DNA of 64,000 nucleotides from Hirsutella rhossiliensis (GCF_020360975.1 NW_025408672.1:496001-560000), one strand, 5' to 3'. Shown: positions 10,558 to 22,301, numbered from the stretch's first letter. Translations and numbers: made by a program. Notes: generated from the sequence alone by a model not told the origin.

Positions 10558-11530
10558 GGCGTGTGTGTTGCAGTTCCAGCAGGTCGACGTCAGAGCGAGG
10601 GGGTGGAAGATCATGTGTGAAGGATGATGAGTTGGAGTCAGGGTTCGTTTATAAAGACCGGCCACTGATGTCTTTCTCGTTCAAGAGCGTGCGAAGAGGG
10701 AAAAAAGAGCAGCCGGATATGGTATGAAAGAGCCCGTGATGCTCACTCGTCTCGATGAGTACCGTGGTAAGAGACGACGGGACCATTTTATGCCCCCCCC
10801 CCGGGCCGAGCGGCGATCCAACGAGATGTTCCCCCCCTCGGCAGCCGTCCAATCCCAGCACGTCCAATTCGACTTGGTAAATTGGAAGAGGCGGTGGACT
10901 CGCTGCCAACGCCCAACCTGGCCGTGTAAGTCGACGCGATGCCTGGGAGAGGATTCAATGCGGGAGTGACGGGCCAATCGGAGTGCGTCTTTTAGTCATC
11001 GGCGCGTAAGCTGCTTTCCCACCCCGGTCGGGGCTGCGGGTCCAGCATCAACAAGACACAAAAGCGCAGTGTGGATGGTGAAGCTCGGTCTGAGAAGTGG
11101 TGCATTGGAGGGTTGGCGCACTTTGGCGGCTGTTTCTTGCTCTTTCTTCGGTTGCCGATGAGCTGATTCCCCGGGAGCCTTCTCTCAATTCATTTGTGCT
11201 TGGTGATGCGATACAAAGCTCGGCCATCTTGCAAAGCTGGGAAGACCTCGTCCCGGCAAGCACCTCGGAGACACACCGGATTCATGACGGAGTTCGATCT
11301 GGATTAAAGGCCTCGTCGTGTCGTGCCCTGGTGGGATGTCGGTCGGCCGGGCCTGAAATGCTCCATCCCGGTTCTCCCGTCGAGCCATGGGGCGAGTCTG
11401 TACTTGGAAGCCGTCGTCTCGGGGGAGTGGAACTACTCATCCCAACAGGCCAAGGCCATTGGCTTGGGTATCAAGAGACCCCTTTCGAATTTGGAAGCGC
11501 CGCCCTCGTTGCTGTCTCGCCCTTTACTCT
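10555..11530. other. Intergenic, ccc1 upstream region
   Basis: About 1 kb between the ccc1 start and the 3' end of the Ada-like gene, both on the minus strand. It holds a C8-9 run near 10795 and otherwise mixed sequence. No further gene is supported. Confidence 0.45.
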
Positions 11531-12178
11531 TCACTCATTGTCATCTTCCGGCCAAGCCAGCAAGTCATCAAGCGAAAACGGGCTGTGCTCGCCCTCCCTG
11601 GACGCTGTAGGCGCCTCGCCCGACACAGCCCCTCCCAGATCGACGAGCTGATTCTCAAAGAAACCAAACTCGTCCCCTCCCAAGTCCAAGTGCTGCTGCG
11701 GCCACGTCGTGTCCCCGTCGCCCCCCCGCTGCGCCCGCAGAAACTCGCCGGGCGTCAGGCCAACGCTCTTCTTAAAGACCCGGTGGAAATGCCACTTGGA
11801 CAGGCCCGACCGCGTCGCCATCTGGCCCAGGCTCATGCCCGTCACGCCGCCGCCCCGCGAGGCCACCAAGGCACGGATCTGCCGCACGGCGCGCTCCTCG
11901 GGCATGAAGCCCGCGAGATCGGGCTTGCAGCGCTTGCAGGCGCGGAAGCCGGCCGCCTGCGCCGCGGGGGCCGTCGGGAAGAAGCGCACGTTGGCGCGCC
12001 GGGCCAGCCGGGCCTTGCAGATGGGGCGGCAGTAGATCTTGGTTGTCTTGACGGCATAGACGAAGAAGCCGTCGGCGCAGACGTCGCGCGCTCGCACGGC
12101 CTGCCACCGCGAGGCGTCGTCGTCGTAGGAGAAGAGGTCTGGCACGGGGTCCAAGAGGAGCTGGGGCACTTCTTCCAT
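11531..12178 (-). CDS. Ada-type metal-binding / AraC HTH protein
   Basis: Resembles the N-terminal half of bacterial Ada, which repairs methylphosphotriesters by moving the methyl group to a zinc-bound cysteine and then activates transcription. About 215 residues from the ATG at 12178. That ATG was chosen because it has a near-ideal context (GCCACCATGG) and the sequence upstream is unlike the family. Cys50, Cys54, Cys81 and Cys84 reproduce the C-x3-C, 26-residue gap, C-x2-C spacing of E. coli Ada (38, 42, 69, 72). Cys50 would be the methyl acceptor. An AraC-type helix-turn-helix follows (MSLGQMATRSGLSKWHFHRVFK). There is no O6-methylguanine methyltransferase domain and no PCHR motif. A C-terminal acidic tail could be an activation region. 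Bacterial ancestry of the fold is established; a recent transfer is not shown. Confidence 0.82.
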   Translation of the reverse strand: MEEVPQLLLDPVPDLFSYDDDASRWQAVRARDVCADGFFVYAVKTTKIYCRPICKARLARRANVRFFPTAPAAQAAGFRACKRCKPDLAGFMPEERAVRQIRALVASRGGGVTGMSLGQMATRSGLSKWHFHRVFKKSVGLTPGEFLRAQRGGDGDTTWPQQHLDLGGDEFGFFENQLVDLGGAVSGEAPTASREGEHSPFSLDDLLAWPEDDNE

Positions 12179-12488
12179 GGTGGCTTCTTCTTCTTTTTCC
12201 TTGTAGTAGGAGAGAGTTGCCGTCTCGAGGCAAGACGCATCTCTCATCTGATAACGTCATCGGGTTCGTCACAGACAAAAGCGGGGCCGTTGCGGTCAAA
12301 GTGGCCAATCAGCAGCCGACGTTGAACCTCCTGAGTCTACCTCTACTTCGTACCTACGAAGCGACTCTTCACCATCTGAATGCTTCTCCATCCTTCGCTG
12401 CTCAGCAAAATCCCACTGCCCGTCCGTTTCTCCCACGCCTCCCAGTTCCTGACCACAGCAGAATAGCCACCCCAATCTCCGCCGTCCC
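12179..12488. other. Intergenic, Ada-like gene promoter
   Basis: About 310 bp between the Ada-like gene start and the 3' end of the hydrolase gene. No motif is firmly recognised. Confidence 0.4.
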
Positions 12489-14002
12489 TCACAGCGGGAG
12501 CAGATACGCCGGCGACGGGCCCTTCCGGACACACGAGTCGATCCAGATGGTGATGAGGCCGGCAATGTTCTCGCTGTTCTTCTCCAGGAACATCAGGTGC
12601 CCGTTGCCGCCAATGTGGTATCGCTCCAGCGGCAGCTTCTGCACAAGCACGCCCGCCTGGCGCATGTACTCGGCCGTCGCCCAGTCGTATTTCGAGTGCG
12701 AGCTCGCCTCGCCCGTCAGGATGGCGTGAGGCATCTTCTGCAGGTTCACGAGCTGCCGAACAACCCTGTCCTCGCCAGCCTTTGCCTTCTTGTCGCCGTC
12801 TTCGCAGCCCGAGCAGCGCTGCAGAATGCACGTCCCCTCGCCTTCAAACAGGGTCTTGGGCACCAGGTCGAGCCCCGTCTCGTCGCTCCCCGTGGCAGAC
12901 CCGGGGCTCTTCGGCTCGAGTGGCGGCTCGTAGGTCAGCGGGATGTCGGCCAGGCCGTACTGCCGAACCGCGGGATCGAGCCTCATGTGCGGCGTGTAGC
13001 GCCGCACCCCGTCGGCTCCCACCGTGCACGCTGTCCCGGCCGGCGGTCCGGCGGGCTCGACGGCGAGGACGCCGGCCACGAGGTCCGGCTTCGCGTCTGC
13101 TGCCAGCCACGCCATGGTGGCTCCAGACCCTTCCCCAATCAGAATGGCCCTGCCTGTGCGCTCGAGCAGCTGGCTGAGTGCGCTCTGAGCCAAGGCCTGT
13201 CGGTCGGCCTTCTTGAGCGGCAGGGGAACCATTGAGGAGAGATAGCTTTCGAAAGCCGCGTCGCCCCGCTGGCCCGTCTGAGAGAGGCAGGGCGAGTTAG
13301 CCTGGCTCGACTCTATTGCCCAAAAGCGCCTCTCGAATACGTACCCCAGGCCACTGGCTATGCAGCCCAGCCGTGTCCCAGCCTTTCTCGTCCTGCTTGC
13401 CGGGCGCAGTCACGTCTCGTTCAATGAGGCTCGCGTCAATCATGGATCCCTCACACGCCTGCTGGAACTGGCCGTCGCTCAACAAATTGGACCGTCCGCA
13501 AGGCGGAAGATCAACCACGTAAACGCGGTAGCCTTGGTAGTTGAAGTACGAGGCCCAGCCCGGTTTGCCGTCGGGCTTGGTGGTCCAGATCTGGGAGAGT
13601 CAGGGTATCGGCCCGTCAGTGAATGCCAGGCAACCTGCAGTAGGAGAGGGCCCTTCACGAGCGTACCTGGCCAGTATGCCAGTCTCCGTGGACGAGAATG
13701 ATGGGCGACCCGTGCACAACCAGAAGCGGGTCGAGGCACTCGACATACATCCGGCCAACGGTGCGCTTCCCGGCTTTCCTGTCTGAGCCCCCAGGCCAGT
13801 CGGCTTCGACAAAGAATGTCGTTCGTGTACTAAAGGCGCCTTCGAGCGGTTGCTCAAGCAGCATTGAGACGGGTATCGCGCCAGCAGGAGCCACTTGCTG
13901 ACCCTGATTGGACGGCGGGTTTTGCGAGTTCTCTGCGTCATGATCGTTGCTGCCACCTGGCGGCGAACTGGTGGGCTCGCGGCCATCGTTGGATGAGGGC
14001 AT
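12489..14002 (-). CDS. Alpha/beta hydrolase (fungal esterase-like)
   Basis: Three exons, 14002-13667, 13590-13345 and 13277-12489, all phase 0 with GTACGC/GTACGT donors, give about 456 residues. The fold is shown by the oxyanion HG motif (IILVHGDWHTG, about residues 102-112, ending exon 1), the nucleophile elbow GEGSGA with Ser245, and a late histidine in GGNGH (about residue 421). A histidine-containing C-terminal helix follows. The first 50 residues are Ser/Pro/Asn-rich and carry no signal peptide, so it is probably intracellular. A 60-residue acidic, cysteine-containing insertion lies between strand and cap (about residues 300-350). The substrate is unknown. Fungal homologues are annotated only as alpha/beta hydrolases. 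The start at 14002 is the first ATG in frame. Confidence 0.82.
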
Positions 14003-14751
14003 CGTGTCCAGCAACTTGGCGGTTGTGACTTGTGCGCGTTGTTGCAACTGTAAATAGAGACAAGGAGGTCAGACTGGATGAGGCGGAGGAAGGGGAGAAT
14101 GGGAGAGAGGGCGAGCCAGTTACAGAGAAACAACATACGTGTGCGAGCTTCGAAAGTCACCGACAGTTGCGTCGTGCAAACGAGTCGGGCAACTCGTGCC
14201 TATTTGAGACAAACAAGTTAATAAATTCTTGAAGAACGTCAACCCGACATCCAGAGACGGGGGAATAACCTTACCTCGTAGGCTGGTGTCGCCCGAGGAA
14301 AGAGCGTGAAATGGCTGTTGAAGAAAACGAGAGCGAGAAAACAGAAACGAGGTTGAGGAACTTGATAGGCCAAAATCAAACAGCCGTGACGCGTTGCTCT
14401 GTTTCGTTTTTAAGAGGCCGGTTGCCAGCTGTCAACAGTCAACCCCCCCGCTCTCGTCTCTGCGGTTTCGCCACAGCAACAGACACGGTTACCTACTGTG
14501 CGCAAGACTTGATGAGTTGGGGGTGTCAGAGTTGATTGGGACCTTGCTCGGGTGGTCTGTAAAAATCAGATATTGTTTCTTGCACACGCCTGCACCAAGG
14601 CCGTCTGTCGGCCGAACACGAGCGCATCTTTCGTCCTCCATTCCCGCAAACGAATATCAGCCAAAATACGTCAACAGCCCTTTTATGAATCCTCAAGACT
14701 GCCCGTCATGCTGGCCATCACGCGTACAACATTGACTCGGCCTCCCACATC
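14003..14751. other. Intergenic, hydrolase promoter / TRAX 3' flank
   Basis: About 750 bp, more AT-rich than the flanking genes near 14200-14240. No gene or RNA is supported. Confidence 0.4.
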
Positions 14752-15771
14752 TCAGACAGGAGACACCCGACCCGGCGCCTCGTCCTTCATGTCCGGCACC
14801 CATCCCTGGGGCCGCTCGCTGCCTCTGACGACGAGCCCGTAGCCCAGAGCCTCGACCTTGCGCACGCTCTGTCTCATCACCTCCATCTTGCTCCGGTACT
14901 CCTTGGAGGGCACGTGGGGCAGCATCTCAAAGGCGCAGCCCAGCTCCTGCATGTCACGCAGGATGGGCCTCTTGGCGTCGTCGGATCCCCCCCCTGCGGC
15001 CGCCGCGGCGACGGCCGAAGCGCGGGGCAGCACGGCGGCGCGCTGGACCGTGGCGAATCGCATGAGCTCGCCAAACAGGTCGAAGATGCCGTACATGTAG
15101 TCGTGCGGCGTGAGGGCAATGTCGGCGGGCACGGCGGCCTGGGCCTCGGAGGGGGTGATGAGGCGCTGATGGCGCAGGTAGTGGGCCATGGAGAGGGCCT
15201 CGACGAGCTCCTCGAGGCAGCGCAGCGGCCAGGCGTAGCGGTGGCGGTTTACGGACTGCAGGTCGGGGGCGACGGACTGGAGCAGCTTTGTGATTTCGGC
15301 CATGCGTGACGACACGTCTTTTTCCGTGCTCGACGAGAAGTCTTGGTTGAGCGTCTTGACTCTGGACCTTGATGAGTCTAGTTCTTGCTCTCACACCCTC
15401 TTGAGCTCACGGGGTGGCCAGAGCTTGAGAGGTGTGTGGATTTACCTTTGCAATGTAAAGATGCTAACAGAACAAACGCCCTCATGTTAGCCATGGGCAG
15501 CCGTGGTTGATTTCTTCTTCATCGTCCTCGAGGGCGTCTGCCTGCATTGCCCTCGAAGAGTGAAGCACGATGAGGCTCACATCTTCTTGCTCTGCGCCGT
15601 CACGTCCCTGCTGGCCTTGACTATCCTCTCGCGCCGGTCGTGATGCTCGTCCAGCTCGTCGCGAAAGTGGGCAAACATGTCGTGGAATCTGCCGGAGGGG
15701 GCATTGGGCGCGCGGGCCTTGCCGTCCGAGTCTCGCTTGACGCCGCCGCCGCCGCCGCCGCCGCTCGACAT
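14752..15771 (-). CDS. Translin-associated protein X (TRAX), C3PO subunit
   Basis: Translin-family subunit of the C3PO endoribonuclease (family knowledge). Three exons are 15771-15581, an 18-nt micro-exon 15463-15446, and 15361-14752, giving 272 residues. The micro-exon is needed to restore the invariant SKKIIFTLQR segment; its borders are TAG before and GTAAAT after. The phases (2, then 2) join correctly on both sides. N-terminus: glycine run, then FRDELDEHHDRRERIVKASRD, the standard translin opening. Middle: DYMYGIFDLFGELMRFAT. C-terminus: CAFEMLPHV, followed by the helix KMEVMRQSVRKVEALGYGL. An Ala/Gly-rich insertion lies at about residues 190-200. The length is close to human TRAX (290). 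It is divergent from gpi14. Confidence 0.88.
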
Positions 15772-16283
15772 GTCTGCTGCTTTTGCTGGCCGTGTGTGAG
15801 AGCCAGTGGCAGGGACAGTGAGTGAAGCTGGGTAGAAACAGGAGGCTCTCGTCTGGCTGGGGCCGTGGTGATGAATAAATGGGCTGGAGTCGGACGATGA
15901 GAAGTGAAAGCCACTGTGCGAATTGAAGCAGGAAAAGTGACGTGGGTACTGTACAGACTCGACGTGATGCAGCTTATCGATAAGCCGGCATTCGACCCAA
16001 GCTGTCCTCGCGACATTAACTTACCTCATCTCGAGGAGAGACAGGGGCGACAAGACCAGCTCACTGCGACACGCGCCGAGAGGACAAGGGGAAGAGAGAA
16101 GGCAGCATTTCTCATCAGCTCCCACGCCTGCACGGGGGCAATGAAACGCCGCGCTCTCTTCTGCTAGCACCACGATCGTCCCGACTCCATCGCATCAAAC
16201 CGTCGCCGGGTCTGCCATCATCACCGTCAATCCGTCATCAACCACAGCCAGCAGCAGCCCAGGCGAGGCAAGGAGGAGGAACC
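15772..16283. promoter_or_regulatory. Divergent promoter, TRAX / gpi14
   Basis: A 512-bp bidirectional intergenic region. Near the right end, CATCA/CGTC-rich pyrimidine leader sequence precedes the gpi14 ATG. No TATA box is evident. Confidence 0.4.
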
Positions 16284-17814
16284 ATGTCCCTTCTCCGCCC
16301 TCTCCTGCGCCCCACGCCCCTATTCCTCGTCGCCGCCCTCCTCCGCCTCGGCCTCCTCGTCTACGGCTCCTGGCAAGACGCCCACTCGGCCGTCAAGTAC
16401 ACCGACGTCGACTACCTCGTCTTCACCGACGCCGCCCGCTTCGTCGTCCGCGGTAGCGGAGGACCGACCTCCCCCTCCTCCTCGGCGAGCCCCTACGCCC
16501 GCGACACGTACCGCTACACCCCGCTGCTCGCATGGCTGCTCGCCCCCACCACCATCCCTGGCTTCTTCGCCTTTGGCAAGGTCGTCTTTGCTGCTGCCGA
16601 TCTTGCCGCCGGCGCCCTTATCCTCGCCCTGTTGCGGCGGCGGAGGCAAAGACGACCGGGGGACTCGCAAACCCACGACGATGACGCCGCCTTTGCCGCA
16701 CTCTGGCTCTGGAATCCAATGGTGGCCACCATCAGCACCCGTGGCAGCTCAGAGGGCCTGCTCGGCGTTCTGACCATGGCCCTGCTGTGGGCCGTCGAGA
16801 CGAGGCGCGTCGACCTGGCCGGCTTCGTCCTCGGCCTCGCCGTCCACTTTAAAATCTACCCCTTGATCTACGCGCCCGCCATTGTCTGGTGGATGGACGA
16901 CGAGCGCATGCCTTCCTCCTCCCCCTCCAGGCCCGCAACGGCGCCGCAATCGCCCGCCACCGCCCTCGTCAGATTTTGCTCGCCCGCCAGGATCCGTCTC
17001 GCGGCAGTCAGCTTCGCGACCTTTATGAGCCTCAACCTGCTCATGTACTCCATGTTCGTCCATCTCCGTCTCCCCCTCTCCATGACCCTTTACTTGACCT
17101 TGGCTTGGATTCCCTGACCTAACCGAAACGTTGCCAAACCCTCGTGTCTCCCGCCAGATATGGAACCCCCTTTCTCCTCCACACGTATCTGCACCACGTC
17201 ACCCGCAGCGACCACCGCCACAACTTCTCCCCCTACAACGTCCTCCTCTATCTCACCTCGGCCACGCCTTCGTCCTCGCCGTTGCCGCGCATCGAGTCCC
17301 TCGCCTTCGTCCCCCAGATGCTCCTCTCCTGCGTCCTCATCCCCCTGGCCCTCGCCAAAAAGGACCTCGCCACCTCCATGATGGCCCAGACGTTTGCCTT
17401 TGTCACCTTCAACAAGGTCTGCACCTCGCAGGTAAGCCCCGGTCGCTGAATCATCCGCTTCCCGCTTTGCCTCGCCTCGTCTCCATGCCGTGCTTCTTGT
17501 CCGCCATCTTCTCACCTTCTCGGCAGTACTTTCTTTGGTACATGGTCTTCCTGCCTCTCTACCTCCCAGGCTCGTCCCTCCTGCGCAGGCCGGCACTCGG
17601 CATCGCCGCCCTCGCCCTCTGGGTCGCCGGCCAGGCCGCTTGGCTTCATCAGGGTTATCGGCTCGAGTTTCTTGGCGAAAGCACCTTCTTCCCGGGCCTT
17701 TGGCTGGCCTCTCTCGCCTTCTTCTTCGTCAATTGCTGGATCTTGGGCATCATCATCTGCGACGGGGCTGGTAGGGGGCCTGAGAAGAATACTGCCAAAG
17801 GCCACGTAGAGTAG
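16284..17814 (+). CDS. gpi14: GPI mannosyltransferase I catalytic subunit (PIG-M)
   Basis: Adds the first alpha-1,4-mannose to the GPI anchor precursor in the ER lumen, using dolichol-phosphate-mannose (family knowledge). Three exons are 16284-17053, 17158-17431 and 17527-17814, giving 443 residues. Phases agree, and the join of exons 1 and 2 rebuilds the conserved MYSIYGTPFLLHTYLHHVTR region. The lumenal DxD-type motif is TDVDYLVF, with Asp41 and Asp43. It is followed by RYTPLLAWLLAP and by the HFKIYPLIYAPA signature at about residue 195. About ten hydrophobic segments are visible, normal for GT50 enzymes. The third exon (YFLWYMVFLPLYLP...) holds the last membrane helices. The first donor is a weak GTTCGT, but no other site keeps phase. 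Confidence 0.92.
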
Positions 17815-18355
17815 CGAGCAATCTTGATGCATTGGCACTGGCCCCATGAATCTTCATCTTTGTCAATATGCCCTGTCGGCTCAACGTCTCGACCCCCGAG
17901 TCTCATCAACATGCGACATTTATCCACTCTACACCTTTCGGAGCCATCTTCAGCAGCAAACTTGAATTAGAGGGGTATCTGTCTCGCCGTGCTAGTCCCC
18001 CAAAAAAGTCGGTTCAAAGTAAACGATTCCAGACACGGGGCAAAATCAACCCCTGGGCAGATTGTTGGCAAAAGCACCGCACCCCGGGCCTTGCCTATAT
18101 CCATGCGTCCCGAACGCCCGCCTTCACATGCCCCGATGCTGTCCTCCCCCCTGCCCACAGTGTCGTGATGGGGTTCGAGGAGTAACAGAATAGCCGGGGA
18201 TCACAATAAACGCCACCCGCTCCTTTAATTTTTTCGCTCCCGTCCCAATCTGGTGCCGGGCACCACCGCAGTTGAATATCCGATCCTGATCGTCTTCAGT
18301 CTGTTTTTCCAAGCTTCGCCCGTCGCCGTCTGCGCCCCCAGTCGGTTGGCCCCAT
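17815..18355. other. Convergent 3' intergenic region
   Basis: Lies between gpi14 (+) and the F-box gene (-). Nothing supported. Confidence 0.45.
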
Positions 18356-20243
18356 CTACTGAATCGTCATTCGGTTAGCAAGCGCTTGGTAGTTGCTCAG
18401 TTTCAGCGACGAGATGCGCGTCCGTGGATTCTCGGGCGAAACGACCATCCTGCCTTCTTTGCTGTACATGATGTTGCCGAAGCTGTCACTTAGCTCCGCG
18501 AATGACACGTCGGGCCGCACCCGGGCCATTTCCGTCACGATGAGGTCGCTCCAGACTCCGGTGCATCTTTGCTGCCGGAGCAGAAAGTACGGGTTCAGGG
18601 GCGGCAAAAGGGAATCTGGGGCCACGTCAGCAATCAGTTCGCGCAACACATGTGATCAGCCGAGGGGGCATACCCAGATCTACGAAGCGAATCCTGAGAT
18701 ACTGCAGACCCTTGTGCTTCTCCAGAAACCGAATCGCGGCCACCACCAGCTTCTCAAACGCCTCGATGAAGCCCATTTCGTGGATGCCCGAGCCAGAGCC
18801 GGGGTAGTTGCTGTTGCTGTCCGGCGTGGGGCAGCAGTTCTTGACCGTCAGGTCGATGGACTTGAGTCTCGAGTTGAGCGGGTCGCTCTGGCGCGAGGCC
18901 AGGTCGAAAAGCTTGTGACATACGCGGCCGGTAAAGGAAAAGTGCTCAAGGCGCGGCAGGACCTGGCCCAAGCTGGCACAGATGTGTGTTCTCGTGGCCA
19001 CCTTGTAGTAGAAGGGCGGGGTACCGGCCTCTCGACGGTAGTCGTTTTCCATGCACATGCCGAGCCTCGTGACGTGTGCCGGCAGGCAGGGGATGTACTC
19101 AGACAGTGTAATATAGCTCTTGGACTTTGGCTTGCTGTAGGATCCCTGCCACTCCTCGAGGTTAGGGAGAGCCCGCAAGACGTTAGCAAAGTCTTGGTGG
19201 TCCCGCATCAAGTTCCACTGGCCCCTGGTAACCAAGGTGCGGACAGAGTCTATGGGGCAGAGTGACGGCCCGGTGGCAGCGGGGCCCTGGTCACGCTCAT
19301 TGGAATGAAGCACCTTGGGGGCCTTTCGTCGCTCGCCGCCCTCGAGGGTCAGGACCTGGGCCTCTGGCAAAACCAGGCTGACGAAGCGAAAGACCTCGTC
19401 CAGGGTGCAGTTGTTCTCAGGCAAGATGTAGGTGGCGTTGGTCAGGCCGCTGGTGGTGACGGTTGGCAGAGCCAGCGAGTTTGAGGTGGCGAGGGGGCCG
19501 TACATGGGCTGGAAGACGGGGAACCAGACCTCGACGTGCTTGACATGACGGGCGAGGTGCTGGCGACAAGCCAAGTGCATGACGGCGTCCTCGACGGACT
19601 CGACGGTTGCCTTGAGCTTGATGTGGCGGTAGAGTCTCTGCTGGATCAAAAAGGTCCAGCGGCTGTTGACGAGGGCCAGGTTGGCGAGCTCGCGGCGGCG
19701 CGAATGGCGGAGGGCGCTGCCCCAGCTCCTTGTCAGGCTGGAGATTCTCATCGCGCTGCTGGAGGTCGGGGAGATGCAGAAGCCAAACAGATGGTCAACA
19801 ATGGCTTCGTGCACCTCGAGGGGCAGCTCCTCGAACTGGATGGCTTGGGAGAGCCCCGAGACGGAGTCATCGGCGGGGAGCGAAAGCGAGGCATCATCGG
19901 CGGCGGCGTCGGAGTCGAAGTCGGATTCACCCAGGCAGCAGACGTGGGGATTTCGATTCTCGGGATGGGGGAAGGGAGTGCTGCTCGGGCGGGCTGGGGG
20001 GACAAAGAGGGACGGCTTTGCCTGCTGGGGACTCGACTGGCCCGGCGAAACGGGGCTCGATGCGGTGTTGAGGAGGGCGGGCATCTCCATCATGGAGGCG
20101 GCCATGAGGGACGTGAAGTCGTCTTGGGCGCTGGCAGCGGGCTGGTCGGCCCGGTAGGCTGCCTCTCGCGGCGGAGCGTCTCTGGCGATGGAGAGGAGAG
20201 CCAGAGGGTGGCACTCGTACGCGTGACCGGCGGGCTCGCCCAT
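18356..20243 (-). CDS. F-box domain protein
   Basis: Probable substrate adaptor of an SCF ubiquitin ligase. Two exons, 20243-18674 and 18615-18356, joined by a GTATGC...CCCAG intron, give about 609 residues. The first 135 residues are Ser/Pro/Ala-rich and disordered. An F-box-like segment at about residues 137-185 starts FEELPLEVHEAIVDHLFGF and continues to LALVNSRWTFLIQQRLYRHI. A long leucine-rich C-terminal part follows, of the kind found in fungal F-box proteins without clear LRRs (repeated LRALPNLEEW and RLKSIDLTV style segments). The start is the ATG at 20243; a TTG upstream in the same frame is not credible. The client protein is unknown. An upstream non-coding exon is possible. Confidence 0.8.
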
Positions 20244-21709
20244 GATGACAGTGCCTCGTCTCGTAATGGCGATCAAGTTGGACCCGCAGCGACCGACTGA
20301 GCGAGCATCATCGATCAGTGCGGGACGAGGAGAGAGAGGAGAGGAGGCGGAGAAGGAAGAAGAAGAGGAAGGGGGTGGCGGAGCGGGCGGGCGGCTGAGT
20401 GGGCGAGGAGAGGAGGAGGGGCACGAGGTTCGGCGAGGCGAGAGAGGGACGAAACTTTTCGAAGATGGGCGGCTCGAGGCCTGCGGCGAGAAGAGGCTGG
20501 GGAATTTGGGGGAGCTGAGGATCAGGGTGAGGTCAAGGGAGAGAGACGAGGTGTTCAGATGGTAATCAAACGCTCGAGTTGGGCGGACGGGCGAGGGCGA
20601 GGCTTAATCAGCAGGCTTCCGGGGCACGGCAATTTAAGCAGCCAGCCCTGGCGACCTTTCAGCGGGGGGCCAAGTACCGGGCGGGTACCGACGGTTGGTG
20701 TTGTAGGGGATAGAGTACGTGACGGCTACTTTATGCGTGCATGTTTACCTCTCTCTGGTCGGATGATGGCGATTCGAACGAGACGAGAAAAGGAACGGGG
20801 GGGGCAAGGGGAAAGAGGCTCAAAGAAGAAGAAAGTCAACGAACCGGGACTGCGAAGAAGAGGAGGAAAATGGAAAGAAAAACTTGGCGGGCGGGCGCTG
20901 CGTCGCGGCACTTTACGCGGTGACGACTAATGTAGGCGCGCGTGGGCTTGTTGTCCCACCCACTCACTCAGCTCATGCCTGTTACCACCTTATCATTTAT
21001 CGTCGACTAGGTAGGTAGGTACCTTGGGTGCTGTACTTTACGGGTAGGTACCTAGGTACCTAGGTAGGTGGGTACTTGGGCATCTACTTGGTATGCTACG
21101 GATACATTTTTTACAACGAGTATGGAAAGTTAGTAGGTACCTACTGCTGTTTGCACACAAAAAGGGGAGAGGCACGGTGGCGCTGGACACGGCTTGGTCA
21201 CTGGATGAAGCCTGATGCGCAACGGCTTGCATGACCAGCAAAGATGATGTTGCGCCGTACATGTGGGCTTTCTGACGTGTCGTTGTCGTCGAGCTGGGAC
21301 TAGCCGATAATCAATTACCTACCTTGACCTCTACAGTTGTTAGTAGACTGCTCCTTGTTTAATTCTCATGTACTGTATATTATATCCGCTGCACTTTAAA
21401 TCCCTATTTTCATTCGTCGACGCCGGTCAACGTCATGTTTTGCCCTGCATGGGACGGGCCCGAGAAAACTCACCGCCGCCGAGAGAGCCTGAGGGTTACT
21501 GTATAAAGTGACGTGGGTATTCCGGGCATGTGCTCGTCAATCATTGATCCGTACGAGGCAAAGTCGTAAACACCAAAACCCATGCCGCAGCGGCGCAGAT
21601 GATCTGCACACTCAGTCAAGCACCGCCGTGTAATTATGGTCGGAGCCAGAAGCGCTTCCTCTCTCACGTCGTACCCACTGCATCACGGCATATCCACTGG
21701 ACAAATTGT

Positions 21710-21765
<56 letters not shown>

Positions 21766-21880
21766 ACACACACACACACACAGGCCCGGCGACAGAGCCA
21801 ACAAGGGGGCAAAGACCCTTGGACAGTCATCAATCGCAACCAGCGACATTCAGGCGCCATTCGCGTCGTCGGTCGCCGGC
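20244..21880. other. Long upstream region with GGTACC-rich and dinucleotide repeats
   Basis: No gene. The F-box leader is pyrimidine-rich on its sense strand (20310-20560). A cluster of overlapping TAGGTACCTA-type palindromes lies at 21008-21080. This stretch marks the change from the gene-dense left arm to the gene-poor centre. Confidence 0.5.
21711..21783. repeat. (CT)n-(CA)n compound microsatellite
   Basis: About 25 CT units, broken once by AT, then about 9 CA units. Direct observation. It creates long simple-repeat frames that are not genes. Confidence 0.95.
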
Positions 21881-22301
21881 ACGAGGGACAAGCACTTCTC
21901 TCTGGTATACATCCTGCGCAATCCGATGCCATGTTTCCCACCAGCAGCGCATGTGCGTCGGGCTTCCGCTTTTTGACCGAAAAACGGGCCCGTCGGCTCC
22001 TCACTTCGGAACCAGTCGGGGAGATTCCAGGCCTCCCCGTGGCTGCTGGGCGTCACGTAGACCCCGCTCAGCCGTTGCTCTTGGCCCTGAAACATCTCGT
22101 TGACAATGTCCATGAACGCCTCGATGGACTTCGTTGCCAGTCAAAACCCCCTCCCCCTTGACGGCCCTTGCCGGGCGGTGGCTGCGAGTTAATGCCGTCG
22201 ACTTTTTGCGCTCCAACCTGAAATCCATGGTATCCTAGCAGGTTGTATATGTGAGCCGGGTCAACCTGTACAAGAATTAGCCTGGGCATGGAGTGCTTCA
22301 C
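21850..22301 (-). pseudogene. Gene remnant, unknown protein
   Basis: Two protein-like blocks lie on the minus strand in different frames. The upstream block (about 22250-22140) reads DPAHIYNLLGYHGFQVG after a possible CAG acceptor. The downstream block (about 22130-21850) reads EAFMDIVNEMFQGQEQRLSG and continues to NLPDWF. The frame changes beside a G5-A-G5 run at about 22151-22161. No start codon or further exon connects them. The blocks have a globular, non-random composition, but I do not recognise the family. It may be a broken gene, or a real gene with an intron I cannot place. Confidence 0.3.

Noticed and set aside
9764..10627. 287-codon open frame antisense to ccc1
   Set aside because: Gly/Glu/Ala-rich shadow of the transporter gene, ending in the dinucleotide repeat.
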